The notes under the pieces: model-generated
Seen by the model: only the letters and a program-made list of their open reading frames with translations
What the model was told of the DNA's origin: nothing
Database searches by the model: none
Part shown: positions 1-7,879 of the stretch, one piece after another
Position numbering within the stretch: the stretch's first letter is position 1
How the letters are laid out: every line of letters begins with the position of its first letter
Made by a program: the position numbers and the translations under genes
Origin: Pseudomonas fluorescens
Lineage (GTDB): Bacteria; Pseudomonadota; Gammaproteobacteria; Pseudomonadales; Pseudomonadaceae
DNA: 64,000 nt
NCBI RefSeq assembly: GCF_000802965.1
Contig: NZ_JSAK01000017.1
Coordinates: 37,108 to 101,107, forward strand
Direction: 5' to 3'

Positions 1-769
1 CCAGGGAAAAGAACAAGCGCCCGCGCATCGCCACCAGATGATCGAGCAGGCGCTCCTTGTCCCCGGCCACGCATTCGGGATTGCGGTCATAGGCGCTGTT
101 GACGTTCAGGCTCAGCCAGTGCGTTCCCGGGATCAGGTCGCCGACAAACACCACAGGCCCGCCGGGCAGCAGGATTTCCGGCAACAGTTGCCCCGGTGTA
201 TAGCCGTCGCTGAAATGAAAATGCCAGCCGTTTCCGAGACGGTCGCAGCTATGGCCATCGATCAGGATCAGGCGCCCGCTGTTTTCCAGGCGATGCAAGA
301 GCGGCGAGATGAACAGCTCTCGATCACGTGGATGCGGGTGGCGTGCTCGCACCCAGTGACGTTCGCCCACCAGGTAATGCGCTTTGCGAAACAGCAGCCG
401 TGGCATCTCCCCTTCCCTGACCCGTTCAAGCAACTCCTCGGACAGCGGTGCATGCAGATGGGTCAGCACCACCGCATCGATATCGTCTTCGCCCAAGCCA
501 TGCTGTGCCAGGCTTTCCAGCAACCCTGAAACGGATGGCTGGCAGCGGCAGACACGGGGTATCGGCGCCAGCAGCGCATCGGCACCGGCCAGCACGAGGA
601 TGTTTTTTCCATCCTGTTGCACCAGCAATGCCCGTGACGCAATGTCGACCCGATTGTCCAGGTCCGGCGTCATCCATTGCGACCATTTCTGCCGCGGTGT
701 ATGGCCGAACAGAACGCCGCCGTCCAGTTTGCGGCGGGTTCCTGCCAGAGTGGAAATGGTACGACTCAC
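1..769 (-). CDS. Metallo-beta-lactamase-fold hydrolase-like protein, 3' end outside window
   Basis: The minus frame is open from a GTG at 769, preceded by an AAGGGG ribosome binding site, to the window edge, giving 256 residues with no stop. The order is that of MBL-fold hydrolases: an N-terminal LDGGVLFG strand (residues 15-22), HLHAPLSEEL (104-113), SDGYTPGQ (187-194) and FVGDLIPG (208-215). In active family members the first motif reads HxHxDH and the second has His where Tyr190 stands. Here only His104, His106 and Asp211 survive as possible ligands. I infer an MBL fold with weakened or lost metal binding, so either a non-enzymatic homologue or a decaying gene. The C-terminus and any following gene cannot be seen. 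Confidence 0.8.
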   Translation of the reverse strand, partial: MSRTISTLAGTRRKLDGGVLFGHTPRQKWSQWMTPDLDNRVDIASRALLVQQDGKNILVLAGADALLAPIPRVCRCQPSVSGLLESLAQHGLGEDDIDAVVLTHLHAPLSEELLERVREGEMPRLLFRKAHYLVGERHWVRARHPHPRDRELFISPLLHRLENSGRLILIDGHSCDRLGNGWHFHFSDGYTPGQLLPEILLPGGPVVFVGDLIPGTHWLSLNVNSAYDRNPECVAGDKERLLDHLVAMRGRLFFSL

Positions 770-1186
770 GACGCTTAACCCCTTGTTCCTGACGGCCCCG
801 CACACTGTGCACGAGGCCTCGAATCAGGGTTTCAGGTTAAGCCATGGCCACCCGTCATTAACCCACCCGCGTGGAGTGGGTCGGATCATCCACGTTTCGG
901 GCGACGATGATGGCTTCGTAGCGGCTGGAAAACCCAGTTTGTTGCTCAATCTGCCGACGCTGGAAGAAGGGGTAGCAACTTTCTTCGAAAAGCGACTGCC
1001 CAATTTTCCTGGTCGAAGCTGATTGACGCCCCTACATGCAGTAGTGAGCGCAAGTCTGTCTGGTATCCGCACCGCATCATATTCACAGCATCTTCGACAG
1101 CGTGCAGATGGCCAAAAGCACCCGCTGGACAGACTAGTGGCTAATAGGTAGCGTCGACCTCAGGCGTATTGGTTGGAGGAGTTGCA
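770..1186. other. Intergenic region without a convincing gene
   Basis: No complete gene is visible between the MBL gene and the YdeI-like gene, which are transcribed away from each other. On the minus strand one frame is open from 1031 to a stop at 858 (57 codons). It reads like protein in part (SLFEESCYPFFQRRQIE) but contains no ATG, GTG or TTG start, so it may be a gene remnant or chance. The promoters of both flanking genes should lie here, but no clear -35/-10 pair stands out. Confidence 0.5.
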
Positions 1187-1741
1187 ATGACAACAATCGA
1201 TGTGAAATCCCGATTCGAAGCAAAGCTTCTCCGTCCGGCAAAGCCTGGTAATGATACGTCGTGGGCGTTCCTGGTACTGCCAGGAGACGCGAGTGAACGG
1301 CTTCCGAGGCGAGGCAGGACGACAGTTGAAGGCACAATCAATGCGCATCACTTCCAGGCAACCCTTGAGCCGGATGGTCAGCTGAGTCATTGGCTGCGGG
1401 TCAGCAAAGAGTTACTCGAAGCCGCAGGCGCGGCTGTTGGCGACATCGTTACGCTGCAACTAGCCCCTGTGAAGAAGGAACCCGAGCCTGAAATCCCGGC
1501 AGATTTTCAGGAGGCACTGGCAGCCACTCCTGAGGCACGTAAAGTCTGGAACAATACGACGACCATCGCACGAGTAGACTGGATTCACTGGATTACCTCA
1601 GCCAAGCAACTCAAGACCCGCACAAAACGCATCGGTGATGCCTGCGAGATGCTCGCATCCGGCAAGAAGCACGTTTGCTGTTTCGACCAGTCCGGTTACT
1701 ACAGTAAGGCCTTCCGTGCGCCCGAGGCGGATAACTCTTAA
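1187..1741 (+). CDS. YdeI/OmdA-like protein with N-terminal DUF1905 domain
   Basis: The 184-residue product has the two-part build of this family. An N-terminal DUF1905 beta-barrel spans about residues 5-90 and includes GTINAHHFQATLEPDG and a GDIVTLQL strand. A C-terminal helical YdeI/OmpD-associated domain spans about 100-175, beginning PADFQEALAATPEARKVW. YdeI-type proteins have been linked to bacteriocin or antimicrobial-peptide tolerance in enterics; that role is not shown for this protein. The ATG at 1187 is chosen over an upstream in-frame GTG because TTGGAGGAG precedes it at good spacing. The gene is monocistronic: the next genes are on the other strand. The extreme C-terminus (FRAPEADNS) is outside the domain. 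Confidence 0.85.
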   Translation: MTTIDVKSRFEAKLLRPAKPGNDTSWAFLVLPGDASERLPRRGRTTVEGTINAHHFQATLEPDGQLSHWLRVSKELLEAAGAAVGDIVTLQLAPVKKEPEPEIPADFQEALAATPEARKVWNNTTTIARVDWIHWITSAKQLKTRTKRIGDACEMLASGKKHVCCFDQSGYYSKAFRAPEADNS

Positions 1742-1821
1742 ATGGGGCATCAGGTTCAAATCGTTCGGCTCGTTCACCCGGACCCACCAAGCCGGCCTTT
1801 TAACTTGATTGTTCGAGGCGT

Positions 1822-1844
1822 AAAAAAGCCCGCGTTGCGCGGGC
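1822..1844 (-). terminator. Rho-independent terminator of the acidic 102-residue protein
   Basis: A 7-bp stem GCCCGCG / CGCGGGC with a 3-base loop is flanked by six A on the plus strand, that is, a U-run after the stem in the minus-strand transcript. It lies about 20 bases after the stop of the minus-strand gene ending at 1867. The plus-strand gene ending at 1741 could also end here, but without a U-run. Confidence 0.85.
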
Positions 1845-1866
1845 ATCGGAAATCATCCGAACTCAT

Positions 1867-2175
1867 TCAGGCACCTGATTCAGGGTCACTCGCAGGCATC
1901 CCGCGAGCCTCCTTATCGTTTTCGTCCTGGTCGTTCATCTGTGGGTCGTTGTCCGGGTTATCGACGTGGCTGTTCGTACCAGTTTTTGGATGCTCACTCG
2001 ATACCGAATCAGTAGCAGCCACATCAGCCATATCTGCATCGACAGGCGCTTCATCGTCGGTCGGTAACGGAACTTCGTACTGGTTCCAGCTCGGGTCGTG
2101 GCCAGTTTCGTTGTCCGTGGTGCGTGTTTCGCGCTGCTGCGACTTATTGCCTGGTGCGTTTTCGTCAATTTCCAT
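1867..2175 (-). CDS. Small acidic, probably disordered protein of unknown function
   Basis: The 102-residue product is rich in Asp, Glu, Asn, Ser and Pro, poor in hydrophobic residues, and has no signal peptide or membrane segment. Its composition predicts a disordered polypeptide. Expression is supported by a GGAGAG ribosome binding site just before the ATG and by a clean terminator after the stop. No domain is recognised. It sits beside another small acidic Pro-rich gene (2304-2522) in the same orientation, also with its own terminator. The two may be related in role, for instance stress-linked hydrophilins, but this is inference from composition only. Confidence 0.7.
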   Translation of the reverse strand: MEIDENAPGNKSQQRETRTTDNETGHDPSWNQYEVPLPTDDEAPVDADMADVAATDSVSSEHPKTGTNSHVDNPDNDPQMNDQDENDKEARGMPASDPESGA

Positions 2176-2270
2176 GGTGGCTCTCCGATCTAATGCGCGG
2201 GTTTTCCGTGCTTAAACATGAGAAGCGGTCGTGCGCTGCAAGTGCCTGCCATTGGACAGACGGCGAACAC

Positions 2271-2294
2271 AAAAAACCCGGCTTGCTGGCCGGG
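2271..2294 (-). terminator. Rho-independent terminator of the 72-residue protein
   Basis: CCCGGC and GCCGGG pair around a short TTGCTG-type loop, and the left arm is preceded on the plus strand by six A, giving a U-run on the minus transcript. It begins about 10 bases beyond the stop codon of the gene ending at 2304. Confidence 0.85.
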
Positions 2295-2303
2295 CTTTCT
2301 CTC

Positions 2304-2522
2304 CTATCGCATATCGTCTGATAGCGGCGTTATTTCATCTGCCTCTGGTGTAGTCCTCTCACCCGGTTCTTTCCAGTCTTCTGGACGATCATCGCTTGGG
2401 TTTTTCAACGGATCGTATTTATTCGGATCGTCTGGATCCAGCGTCGGCTCATCTGAGCCTGGCTCAGGCTTGGATGGAACAGAACCTTGTGTTTGGTCTT
2501 GAAAACTCGAATCGGTAGACAT
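2304..2522 (-). CDS. Small Pro/Asp-rich protein of unknown function
   Basis: The frame is open from further upstream, but the ATG at 2522 is preferred because GAGGTG lies directly before it. This gives 72 residues, beginning MSTDSSFQDQ. The sequence is hydrophilic and proline-rich, with DPDDPNKYDPLKNP in the middle, no hydrophobic core and no export signal. It is most likely disordered. It resembles its downstream neighbour (1867-2175) in composition rather than in sequence. No function can be assigned. The terminator at 2271-2294 supports it as a real transcription unit. Confidence 0.65.
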   Translation of the reverse strand: MSTDSSFQDQTQGSVPSKPEPGSDEPTLDPDDPNKYDPLKNPSDDRPEDWKEPGERTTPEADEITPLSDDMR

Positions 2523-2685
2523 ACCCACCTCACCAGTGAGGTCCAGCTTTTCTGGGCCGTATCTGTTTGAAGTTGGTAGGTGAAAACTGTGCGACCGAGC
2601 AGATGAGCGGGCGGTAAATAGCGAACGCTCGGACCAAGTCTGCATCCTGTCAGAGTCCGAAACTCGTCAACTTGACCCGCAGTCA

Positions 2686-3612
2686 TCAGGAGGTTGGTAA
2701 GGATTGTTTTTTGTAACGCAAAGCATCCACCAGCAACGCAAACGCGGGCGACGCCTGGCGCCGACTCGGGTAGTAAAGATGAAAACCGGAAAACCAGGGC
2801 GACCAGTCTTCCAGCACTTGAATCAGGCTTCCGGCTTTGAGATGAGGCTCGACAAGGTCATGGGGCACGTAGCTCAACCCGAAACCGTCCAGTGCCGCTT
2901 CTAACAACTGATACACGCCGTTATAGGTGACTTGGCCAGTCACGCGAACCTTGAGACGTTCGCCATCCTTGGCGAACTCCCAGGCGTACAAGCCACCATT
3001 CGTTGGCAACCGCAGGTTGTTGCACAAGTGAGCCGTGAGCGCCCGAGGGGTCGCGGGTATTTCACGTTCGGCAAAGTAGCCAGGAGATCCAACCACTGCC
3101 ATTCGCATATCCGGCCCGATGCGCGTGGCAATCATGCCCTCCCCCACGTCCTCGCCTAACCTGACCCCGGCATCAAAGCCCTGTGCGGCGATGTCGACGA
3201 AGCTGTAGTCGCAACAGACTTCCACCGAGATGTCGGGATATTTGGGAAGGAAGTCTTTGAGCACGGGCCGAATGATCTGATCCAGCACATGGTCCATCGC
3301 GTTGATACGAATATTGCCAGCGGGGGTATCGCGCAGATCACTCAGGCCAGCCAGCTCTATTTCGATTTCTTCGAAGTGGGGGCCCACTCGTCTCATCAGA
3401 CGCTCGCCTGCCTCGGTGGGCGAAACGCTGCGCGTTGTACGCGTCAACAAACGCAGGCCAAGCCGCGCTTCCAAGCCACGAATCGTATGGCTCAGCGCTG
3501 ATTGGGACACCCCGAGTCTGGCGGCGGCCTTGGTAAAGCTTCGCTCCTTGGCGACGGCGAGGAAGGCAAGCAGATCACTGGCATTTTCCCTAAGCATTAA
3601 TGAATTCCCCAC
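2686..3612 (-). CDS. LysR-family transcriptional regulator
   Basis: The 308-residue protein has the normal LysR layout. A winged helix-turn-helix lies at about residues 10-70 (FTKAAARLGVSQSALSHTIRGLE), followed by a linker helix and a periplasmic-binding-like effector domain from about 95 to 300. It resembles the subgroup that typically controls a neighbouring oxidoreductase. It is divergent from the cupin and SDR genes at 3756-5093, the usual position for a LysR regulator and its target. The 143-base intergenic region contains an imperfect dyad around 3654-3675 (CTGA and TCAG half-sites) that could be the binding site. Translation could also begin at Met6, which would not change the domain. 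Confidence 0.9.
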   Translation of the reverse strand: MGNSLMLRENASDLLAFLAVAKERSFTKAAARLGVSQSALSHTIRGLEARLGLRLLTRTTRSVSPTEAGERLMRRVGPHFEEIEIELAGLSDLRDTPAGNIRINAMDHVLDQIIRPVLKDFLPKYPDISVEVCCDYSFVDIAAQGFDAGVRLGEDVGEGMIATRIGPDMRMAVVGSPGYFAEREIPATPRALTAHLCNNLRLPTNGGLYAWEFAKDGERLKVRVTGQVTYNGVYQLLEAALDGFGLSYVPHDLVEPHLKAGSLIQVLEDWSPWFSGFHLYYPSRRQASPAFALLVDALRYKKQSLPTS

Positions 3613-3755
3613 ATATGTATTTTCTGATTCTAGCGCCTAATCATATTAATGAGGAGCTGATAGATTTCAGATCTCGCTTCCAGCCAGTCATCTTTTCGCT
3701 CCACCATTAATCGATTCAAGTCGTCAGTGACGGCTATTGCCCTGAGGGAACCGTC

Positions 3756-4235
3756 ATGAAAAATCTCGCGTGCGCAGCGTTGTCGCTGTCATTGCTCGCT
3801 TTTGATGCAACCGCAGAGGGGGACAAATCCATGCTCGTCATTAACCCGAACGGCTCGCAACCCTCTGCCAAGGGACCAGCCGATTACTTCACTGGCACTG
3901 TACGTGTCGACGCGCCTTTCAAGGGGACAAAAGAGGCTCGTGTCAGCGGTGCCACCGTGACCTTTGAACCGGGTGCTCGCACGGCCTGGCATACCCATCC
4001 GCTAGGTCAGACCTTGATCGTCACGGCAGGATCCGGCCTGGTCCAGGAGCTGGGGCAACCGGTTCGTTCAATCAAACCGGGCGACACCGTATGGATCCCA
4101 CCTAATGTCAAACACTGGCATGGCGCAACCGCCACCACTGCTATGACTCATATCGCCATTGCCGAAGTGCTGGACGGCAAAGTGGTCGACTGGATGGAAC
4201 AGGTCAGCGACGAACAATACGCCCCAGGGTTTTAA
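3756..4235 (+). CDS. Exported cupin-domain protein
   Basis: The 159-residue product starts with a short Sec signal ([20 protein letters not shown]) and continues as a single small cupin. [22 protein letters not shown] forms cupin motif 1 (His pair plus Gln/Glu position), and [16 protein letters not shown] forms motif 2 with the last His. This is the type found with carboxymuconolactone-decarboxylase-like or YhhW-like cupins, and some act as small metal-dependent lyases or oxygenases. The substrate is unknown. The SDR gene begins 21 bases downstream, so the two probably form one operon under the divergent LysR regulator. The signal peptide places the product in the periplasm; a start at the internal Met26 would make it cytoplasmic. 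Confidence 0.85.
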   Translation: MKNLACAALSLSLLAFDATAEGDKSMLVINPNGSQPSAKGPADYFTGTVRVDAPFKGTKEARVSGATVTFEPGARTAWHTHPLGQTLIVTAGSGLVQELGQPVRSIKPGDTVWIPPNVKHWHGATATTAMTHIAIAEVLDGKVVDWMEQVSDEQYAPGF

Positions 4236-4256
4236 TCGAGTTCAAACGAGGTCTTC

Positions 4257-5093
4257 ATGCAAAGCACCAGCAAAGTCACGGTCGTCATAGGGGCGGGTTC
4301 AATTGGTCAGGCGATTGCCCGCCGTGTCAGCGCGGGTAAGCATGTCGTGCTGGCGGACCTGCGCCAGGAGAACGCCAACTCAGCGGCCAAGGTGCTGCTC
4401 GACGCAGGCTTCGAAGTCACCACAGCCGTGGTCGACGTTTCTTCGCGCGAATCGGTCGAGGCACTGGTCCGAATGGCATCGGCCATCGGTGACATCACCG
4501 GCGTGATCCACGCGGCAGGTGTTTCACCGTCACAAGCGCCGGTAGCAACCATCCTGCGAGTAGACCTCTATGGCACCGCACTGGTGCTGGAAGCGTTTGG
4601 CAACGTGATCGCCGAGGGTGGCTCAGCCATAGTCATCGCTTCGCAATCCGGCCACCGCTTGCCCGCACTGACGCCGGAGCAAAATAAAGCGTTAGCCACG
4701 ACCCCCGTGGAGGAATTGCTGGCGCTACCAATGCTTCAGGCCGACAAGGTGACTGAGCCATTGAACGCTTATCAGATCTCCAAACGCGCCAATTCGCTTC
4801 GCGTGATGGCCGAGGCCGTGCGTTGGGGCAAGCGCGGAGCACGGGTCAACACCATCAGCCCCGGCATCATCCTCACCCCGCTGGCCAGAGACGAACTGAG
4901 CGGCCCGCGTGGCGAAGGCTACCGCCGCATGATCAGTCTCAGCGCTGCCGGGCGTTGCGGTACACCTGATGAAGTTGGTGCAGTCGCGGCGTTATTGATG
5001 GGGCCTGAAGGCACCTTCATCACCGGCAGCGACTTTCTCATGGATGGCGGCGTCACCGCTGCCTACTGGTATGGCGACCTGGCGCCTCAGTAA
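4257..5093 (+). CDS. Short-chain dehydrogenase/reductase (SDR)
   Basis: A 278-residue classical SDR. The nucleotide site is GAGSIGQA near residue 12 instead of the common TGxxxGIG. The substrate site has Ser in IASQSG and YQISK (Tyr-x3-Lys), and the end carries the usual FITGSDFLMDGG. About 25 residues (LTPEQNKALATTPVEELLALP) are inserted before the catalytic Tyr, forming a substrate lid. DLR after the second strand suggests NAD(H) preference, by inference from the acidic residue. It shares an operon with the exported cupin, so a small-molecule oxidation under LysR control is likely. The substrate cannot be told from the sequence. Confidence 0.9.
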   Translation: MQSTSKVTVVIGAGSIGQAIARRVSAGKHVVLADLRQENANSAAKVLLDAGFEVTTAVVDVSSRESVEALVRMASAIGDITGVIHAAGVSPSQAPVATILRVDLYGTALVLEAFGNVIAEGGSAIVIASQSGHRLPALTPEQNKALATTPVEELLALPMLQADKVTEPLNAYQISKRANSLRVMAEAVRWGKRGARVNTISPGIILTPLARDELSGPRGEGYRRMISLSAAGRCGTPDEVGAVAALLMGPEGTFITGSDFLMDGGVTAAYWYGDLAPQ

Positions 5094-5505
5094 GTCACCG
5101 CCCTTCGATCAAAACGGTTCCGCCCCTAACCGCTTCCCCCCTCCTCAACGCGCTAACAGCACCGTTTGGCAGAAACGTCTGGCCACCAGGCTTAATTTGC
5201 GAAGCAACATGATTTGTCCAGTCATTGTAATGGGAAGCGCACGCACTGAGGGCAACCGTAGTACTGGGCCGACTTCAGGATTTTTCGCTCGCAAGATAAT
5301 TACGTAAATCATGAATTTTCCATAAGCTGACCTTATAGGCGAAAAACATGGCGCCCCGTCACCCGGCGGCGCCACGGTTGAACCTGATTCCGACAGAAAA
5401 TGAGAAAATGAGAAAATGAAAGCAGCTTGCATTTTGAAAACTGTTTTCACTATAGTGGGTCACTTGCCAATTTCGGCCATGTAACCGCTTGGACTACGAC
5501 AATCT
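5094..5505. other. Intergenic region upstream of the IclR regulator
   Basis: No gene is seen in this 412-base stretch. It is AT-richer than its surroundings near its right end. It contains a short tandem repeat (GAAAATGA three times, about 5395-5422) and the likely iclR-family promoter at 5427-5456. A GGCGCC-type hairpin (CGCCCCGTCACCCGGCGGCG, near 5352) may end transcription of the SDR operon but lacks a U-run. Confidence 0.5.
5427..5456 (+). promoter_or_regulatory. Probable sigma-70 promoter with a perfect 13-bp operator-like dyad
   Basis: TTGCAT (5427-5432) and TATAGT (5451-5456) are separated by 18 bases and lie about 50 bases before the IclR start. Exactly between them is the perfect palindrome GAAAACTGTTTTC (5436-5448). 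A repressor bound there would block polymerase, so autoregulation by the IclR protein is a reasonable inference. Confidence 0.55.
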
Positions 5506-6291
5506 ATGAGCGCCGTTGCTGAACGCATCCTTCGTGTTTTGGAAGAGCTTGCAAACTCGCCAGAGGGCATGACGCTCTCTGAACTCACGGCTGTTCTCGA
5601 TCTGCCTATCACGGCCGTACACCGGTTGCTCGGGGATTTGATCGAGCAGGACTACGTCCGCAAAGACGAAAGACGAGGTGAATTCACCTTGACCATGAAA
5701 TTGCCATCCCTGGGGCTGCGTTTCTTGAGCGCCGGCGGCGTGGTTGATATTGCTCAGCCTATCCTTGAACGGCTGGCGGTCATTTCTGGCGAGTTGGTAC
5801 GCCTGGCCATCGTTGATGGGGAGCAATTGGTCTACGTCGCCAAGGCCCAGGGCGCACGGGGAGGGTTACGCTATGACCCGGAAATGGGCCGCCCTGTGAC
5901 ACTGTCGTGCAGTGCCGCCGGGATAAGCTGGCTGGCCGGCAAGAGCGACGAAGAAGTCATGCGGCTTGTCTCCGGGCAAGGGTTTGGCCTTCCGGCCAAC
6001 TTTGGTCCCAACGCACCCACTACCTTCAAAACTCTCCTTCCACTGATTGAAGCTGCACGCAAGAACGGTTATGCCACGACGCAAGATATGTTCCTGCCAG
6101 CAATGAGTTCCCTGGCGACAACGGTGACTACCGGCAATGGTGAAGTTGGTGCGCTTCTCATTATTGCAGGACCGATGTCACGGCTTACTCACGAAAGAAT
6201 GAAAGAACTTCTGCCGGCGCTGCTGTCCACCGCAGCAGAGTTATCTGAGGCAAGTAGCGTTTCACCGGTAATGCGCCGCGCATCTATCTAA
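5506..6291 (+). CDS. IclR-family transcriptional regulator
   Basis: The 261-residue protein carries an N-terminal winged helix-turn-helix (about residues 5-65, GMTLSELTAVLDLPITAVHRLLGDL) and the C-terminal GAF-like IclR effector domain (about 80-245). The effector domain includes the usual GRPVTLSCSAAGISWLA stretch before the effector pocket. IclR regulators usually control catabolism or uptake of aromatic or small organic acids. The adjacent MHS-family transporter on the same strand is the obvious target. No strong ribosome binding site precedes the ATG. The dyad in its own promoter suggests autoregulation. Confidence 0.92.
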   Translation: MSAVAERILRVLEELANSPEGMTLSELTAVLDLPITAVHRLLGDLIEQDYVRKDERRGEFTLTMKLPSLGLRFLSAGGVVDIAQPILERLAVISGELVRLAIVDGEQLVYVAKAQGARGGLRYDPEMGRPVTLSCSAAGISWLAGKSDEEVMRLVSGQGFGLPANFGPNAPTTFKTLLPLIEAARKNGYATTQDMFLPAMSSLATTVTTGNGEVGALLIIAGPMSRLTHERMKELLPALLSTAAELSEASSVSPVMRRASI

Positions 6292-6304
6292 ATTTAATTA
6301 AGCT

Positions 6305-6328
6305 GCCAACTTTGTCGACAAAGTTGGC
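6305..6328. promoter_or_regulatory. Perfect 24-bp palindrome between regulator and transporter genes
   Basis: The half-site GCCAACTTTGTC is followed directly by its exact inverse, with no loop, 14 bases after the regulator stop. Without a U-run it is a poor intrinsic terminator. A symmetrical site of this length fits a dimer-of-dimers repressor or, less likely, an RNA cruciform. A smaller dyad, TAAGTT-AAA-AACTTA, follows at 6351-6365. Confidence 0.55.
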
Positions 6329-6457
6329 GGGTTAGTCTGTGCCTGAGCGGTAAGTTAAAAACTTAAGCTGTAAGACTTCGTGTGCCTGAAAATAACTAAC
6401 AATAAACAGTACTGGTGTTTGTATCTGCGAGCATCTTGTACAGCGGAGGTAATAAGT

Positions 6458-7819
6458 ATGGGGAACGATTCAAACAGTTCGTCGCGTTCCATGGCGAATC
6501 GGGCAGTCACCGCTGCCACGGTCGGAACCGCTTTGGAATGGTTCGATTTCACGTTGTATGGGGTGGTGGCAGCTACTGTGTTGCCCAAGTTGTTTTTCCC
6601 TGCGATGGAACCTGGTTCTGCACTGCTGGCATCTTTGGCCACTTTCAGCGTAGGCCTCGCTGCACGGCCACTTGGAGCCATTATCTGTGGCCATTTGGGC
6701 GACAAGATTGGTCGACGAAACTTGATGCTCGGCACCGTTTCGGCAATGGGTATTACTTCCGTGCTGATGGGACTGCTTCCGACCTATGCGCAGATCGGGA
6801 TACTCGCCCCCATCTTGCTGGTCTTGCTACGCATCATTCAGGGATTTGCGCTAGGTGGCGAATCCACCGGCGGGCAACTCATGGCGCTCGAACATGCGCC
6901 TGCAGCCCGACGCGGCCGGTATTCAGGCCTCATCGGCATGTGTGCACCGCTCAGCCAGATAGTCGCTAACGCCGTGCTCCTTCTGCTTTCGGCCTCCTTG
7001 AGCGCAGATGACTTTATGAGTTACGGCTGGCGAATCCCCTTCGTCATGAGTTTCCTGTTAGTTCTGGTGGGTATCTACATACGAATGCGAGTAGAGGAGA
7101 CGCCCGCTTTTGTACAGATGAAGCAGTCTGCGGTCGCGACGGTCAGTAGCCCACTTCGCGACGCGTTCAGACTTCACTGGAAAACCATTCTGCGGCTGAT
7201 GCTGTTCTTCTGCGGCCCTACGGCAATGTTCTATCTCGCCGTTGTGTTCACCCTCGGCTATTTGACCAATACCCTGGGTATTCCTAAACAGACGGGGTTT
7301 ACGCTGTTAATGATCGCTAACGCCTGCGCGATAGTCGGTTCAATTATGGGCGGCCTGCTCAGTGACCGGATCGGGCGCAAACGCACGCTCCTTCTTGCGT
7401 CGACCGCGACGTTCATCATGATGATGCTGTACTTTCCTTTGCTTGAAACCAAAGACTTCGCCACGATGGCGATTGCAATGGGCTTGTTCTTGGGTTTCAC
7501 GCAAGTCCAGACCGGTATTCAGCCTGTTGCGTTCGCCGAAGCATTTCCGACCAATGTCCGCTATTCCGCTTCGGCCTTGGCTTTCACGGGAGCCAGCCTG
7601 TTCGCGGGTGGCCCGATTCCCATTGTCGCCACCTGGCTCTTGAACTTGAGCAACGGCTCGCCATGGGCGCTCGTGGCACTTGTCGGAACGCTGAACGTGA
7701 TCTCTTTCTGCATGATTGCAATAGGTCCCGAAACAGCGGGTGTCGACATGAATCGCCTCGATTCAGTCGATGAGGTCGCCGGAAACCCGCATGCGCAAGT
7801 GCGTCACGCGAACTCTTGA
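6458..7819 (+). CDS. MHS-family (MFS) metabolite:proton symporter
   Basis: The 453-residue membrane protein has about 12 hydrophobic segments. It shows the signatures of the metabolite:H+ symporter branch of the major facilitator superfamily: GTALEWFDFTLYG in the first segment, a GHLGDKIGRRNLM loop between segments 2 and 3, and RIIQGFALGGESTGG. The loop recurs in the second half as GGLLSDRIGRKRTLLL. MHS members carry citrate, shikimate, ketoglutarate, proline/betaine or aromatic acids; the substrate here is not determinable. The ATG at 6458 follows GCGGAGGT. The IclR regulator lies upstream, and a hypothetical protein follows on the same strand. Confidence 0.93.
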   Translation: MGNDSNSSSRSMANRAVTAATVGTALEWFDFTLYGVVAATVLPKLFFPAMEPGSALLASLATFSVGLAARPLGAIICGHLGDKIGRRNLMLGTVSAMGITSVLMGLLPTYAQIGILAPILLVLLRIIQGFALGGESTGGQLMALEHAPAARRGRYSGLIGMCAPLSQIVANAVLLLLSASLSADDFMSYGWRIPFVMSFLLVLVGIYIRMRVEETPAFVQMKQSAVATVSSPLRDAFRLHWKTILRLMLFFCGPTAMFYLAVVFTLGYLTNTLGIPKQTGFTLLMIANACAIVGSIMGGLLSDRIGRKRTLLLASTATFIMMMLYFPLLETKDFATMAIAMGLFLGFTQVQTGIQPVAFAEAFPTNVRYSASALAFTGASLFAGGPIPIVATWLLNLSNGSPWALVALVGTLNVISFCMIAIGPETAGVDMNRLDSVDEVAGNPHAQVRHANS

Positions 7820-7827
7820 TCTAATCC

Positions 7828-7850
7828 AGCGGTGCGCTGGTCGCACCGCT
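7828..7850 (+). other. Intercistronic hairpin in the transporter operon
   Basis: AGCGGTGCG and CGCACCGCT form a perfect 9-bp stem around the loop CTGGT, nine bases after the transporter stop and 30 bases before the next start. No U-run follows, so it more likely protects or separates mRNA segments than ends transcription. An operator role is also possible. Confidence 0.5.
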
Positions 7851-7879
7851 ACATCGAAACCGTAAAAGCGAGAACATTG

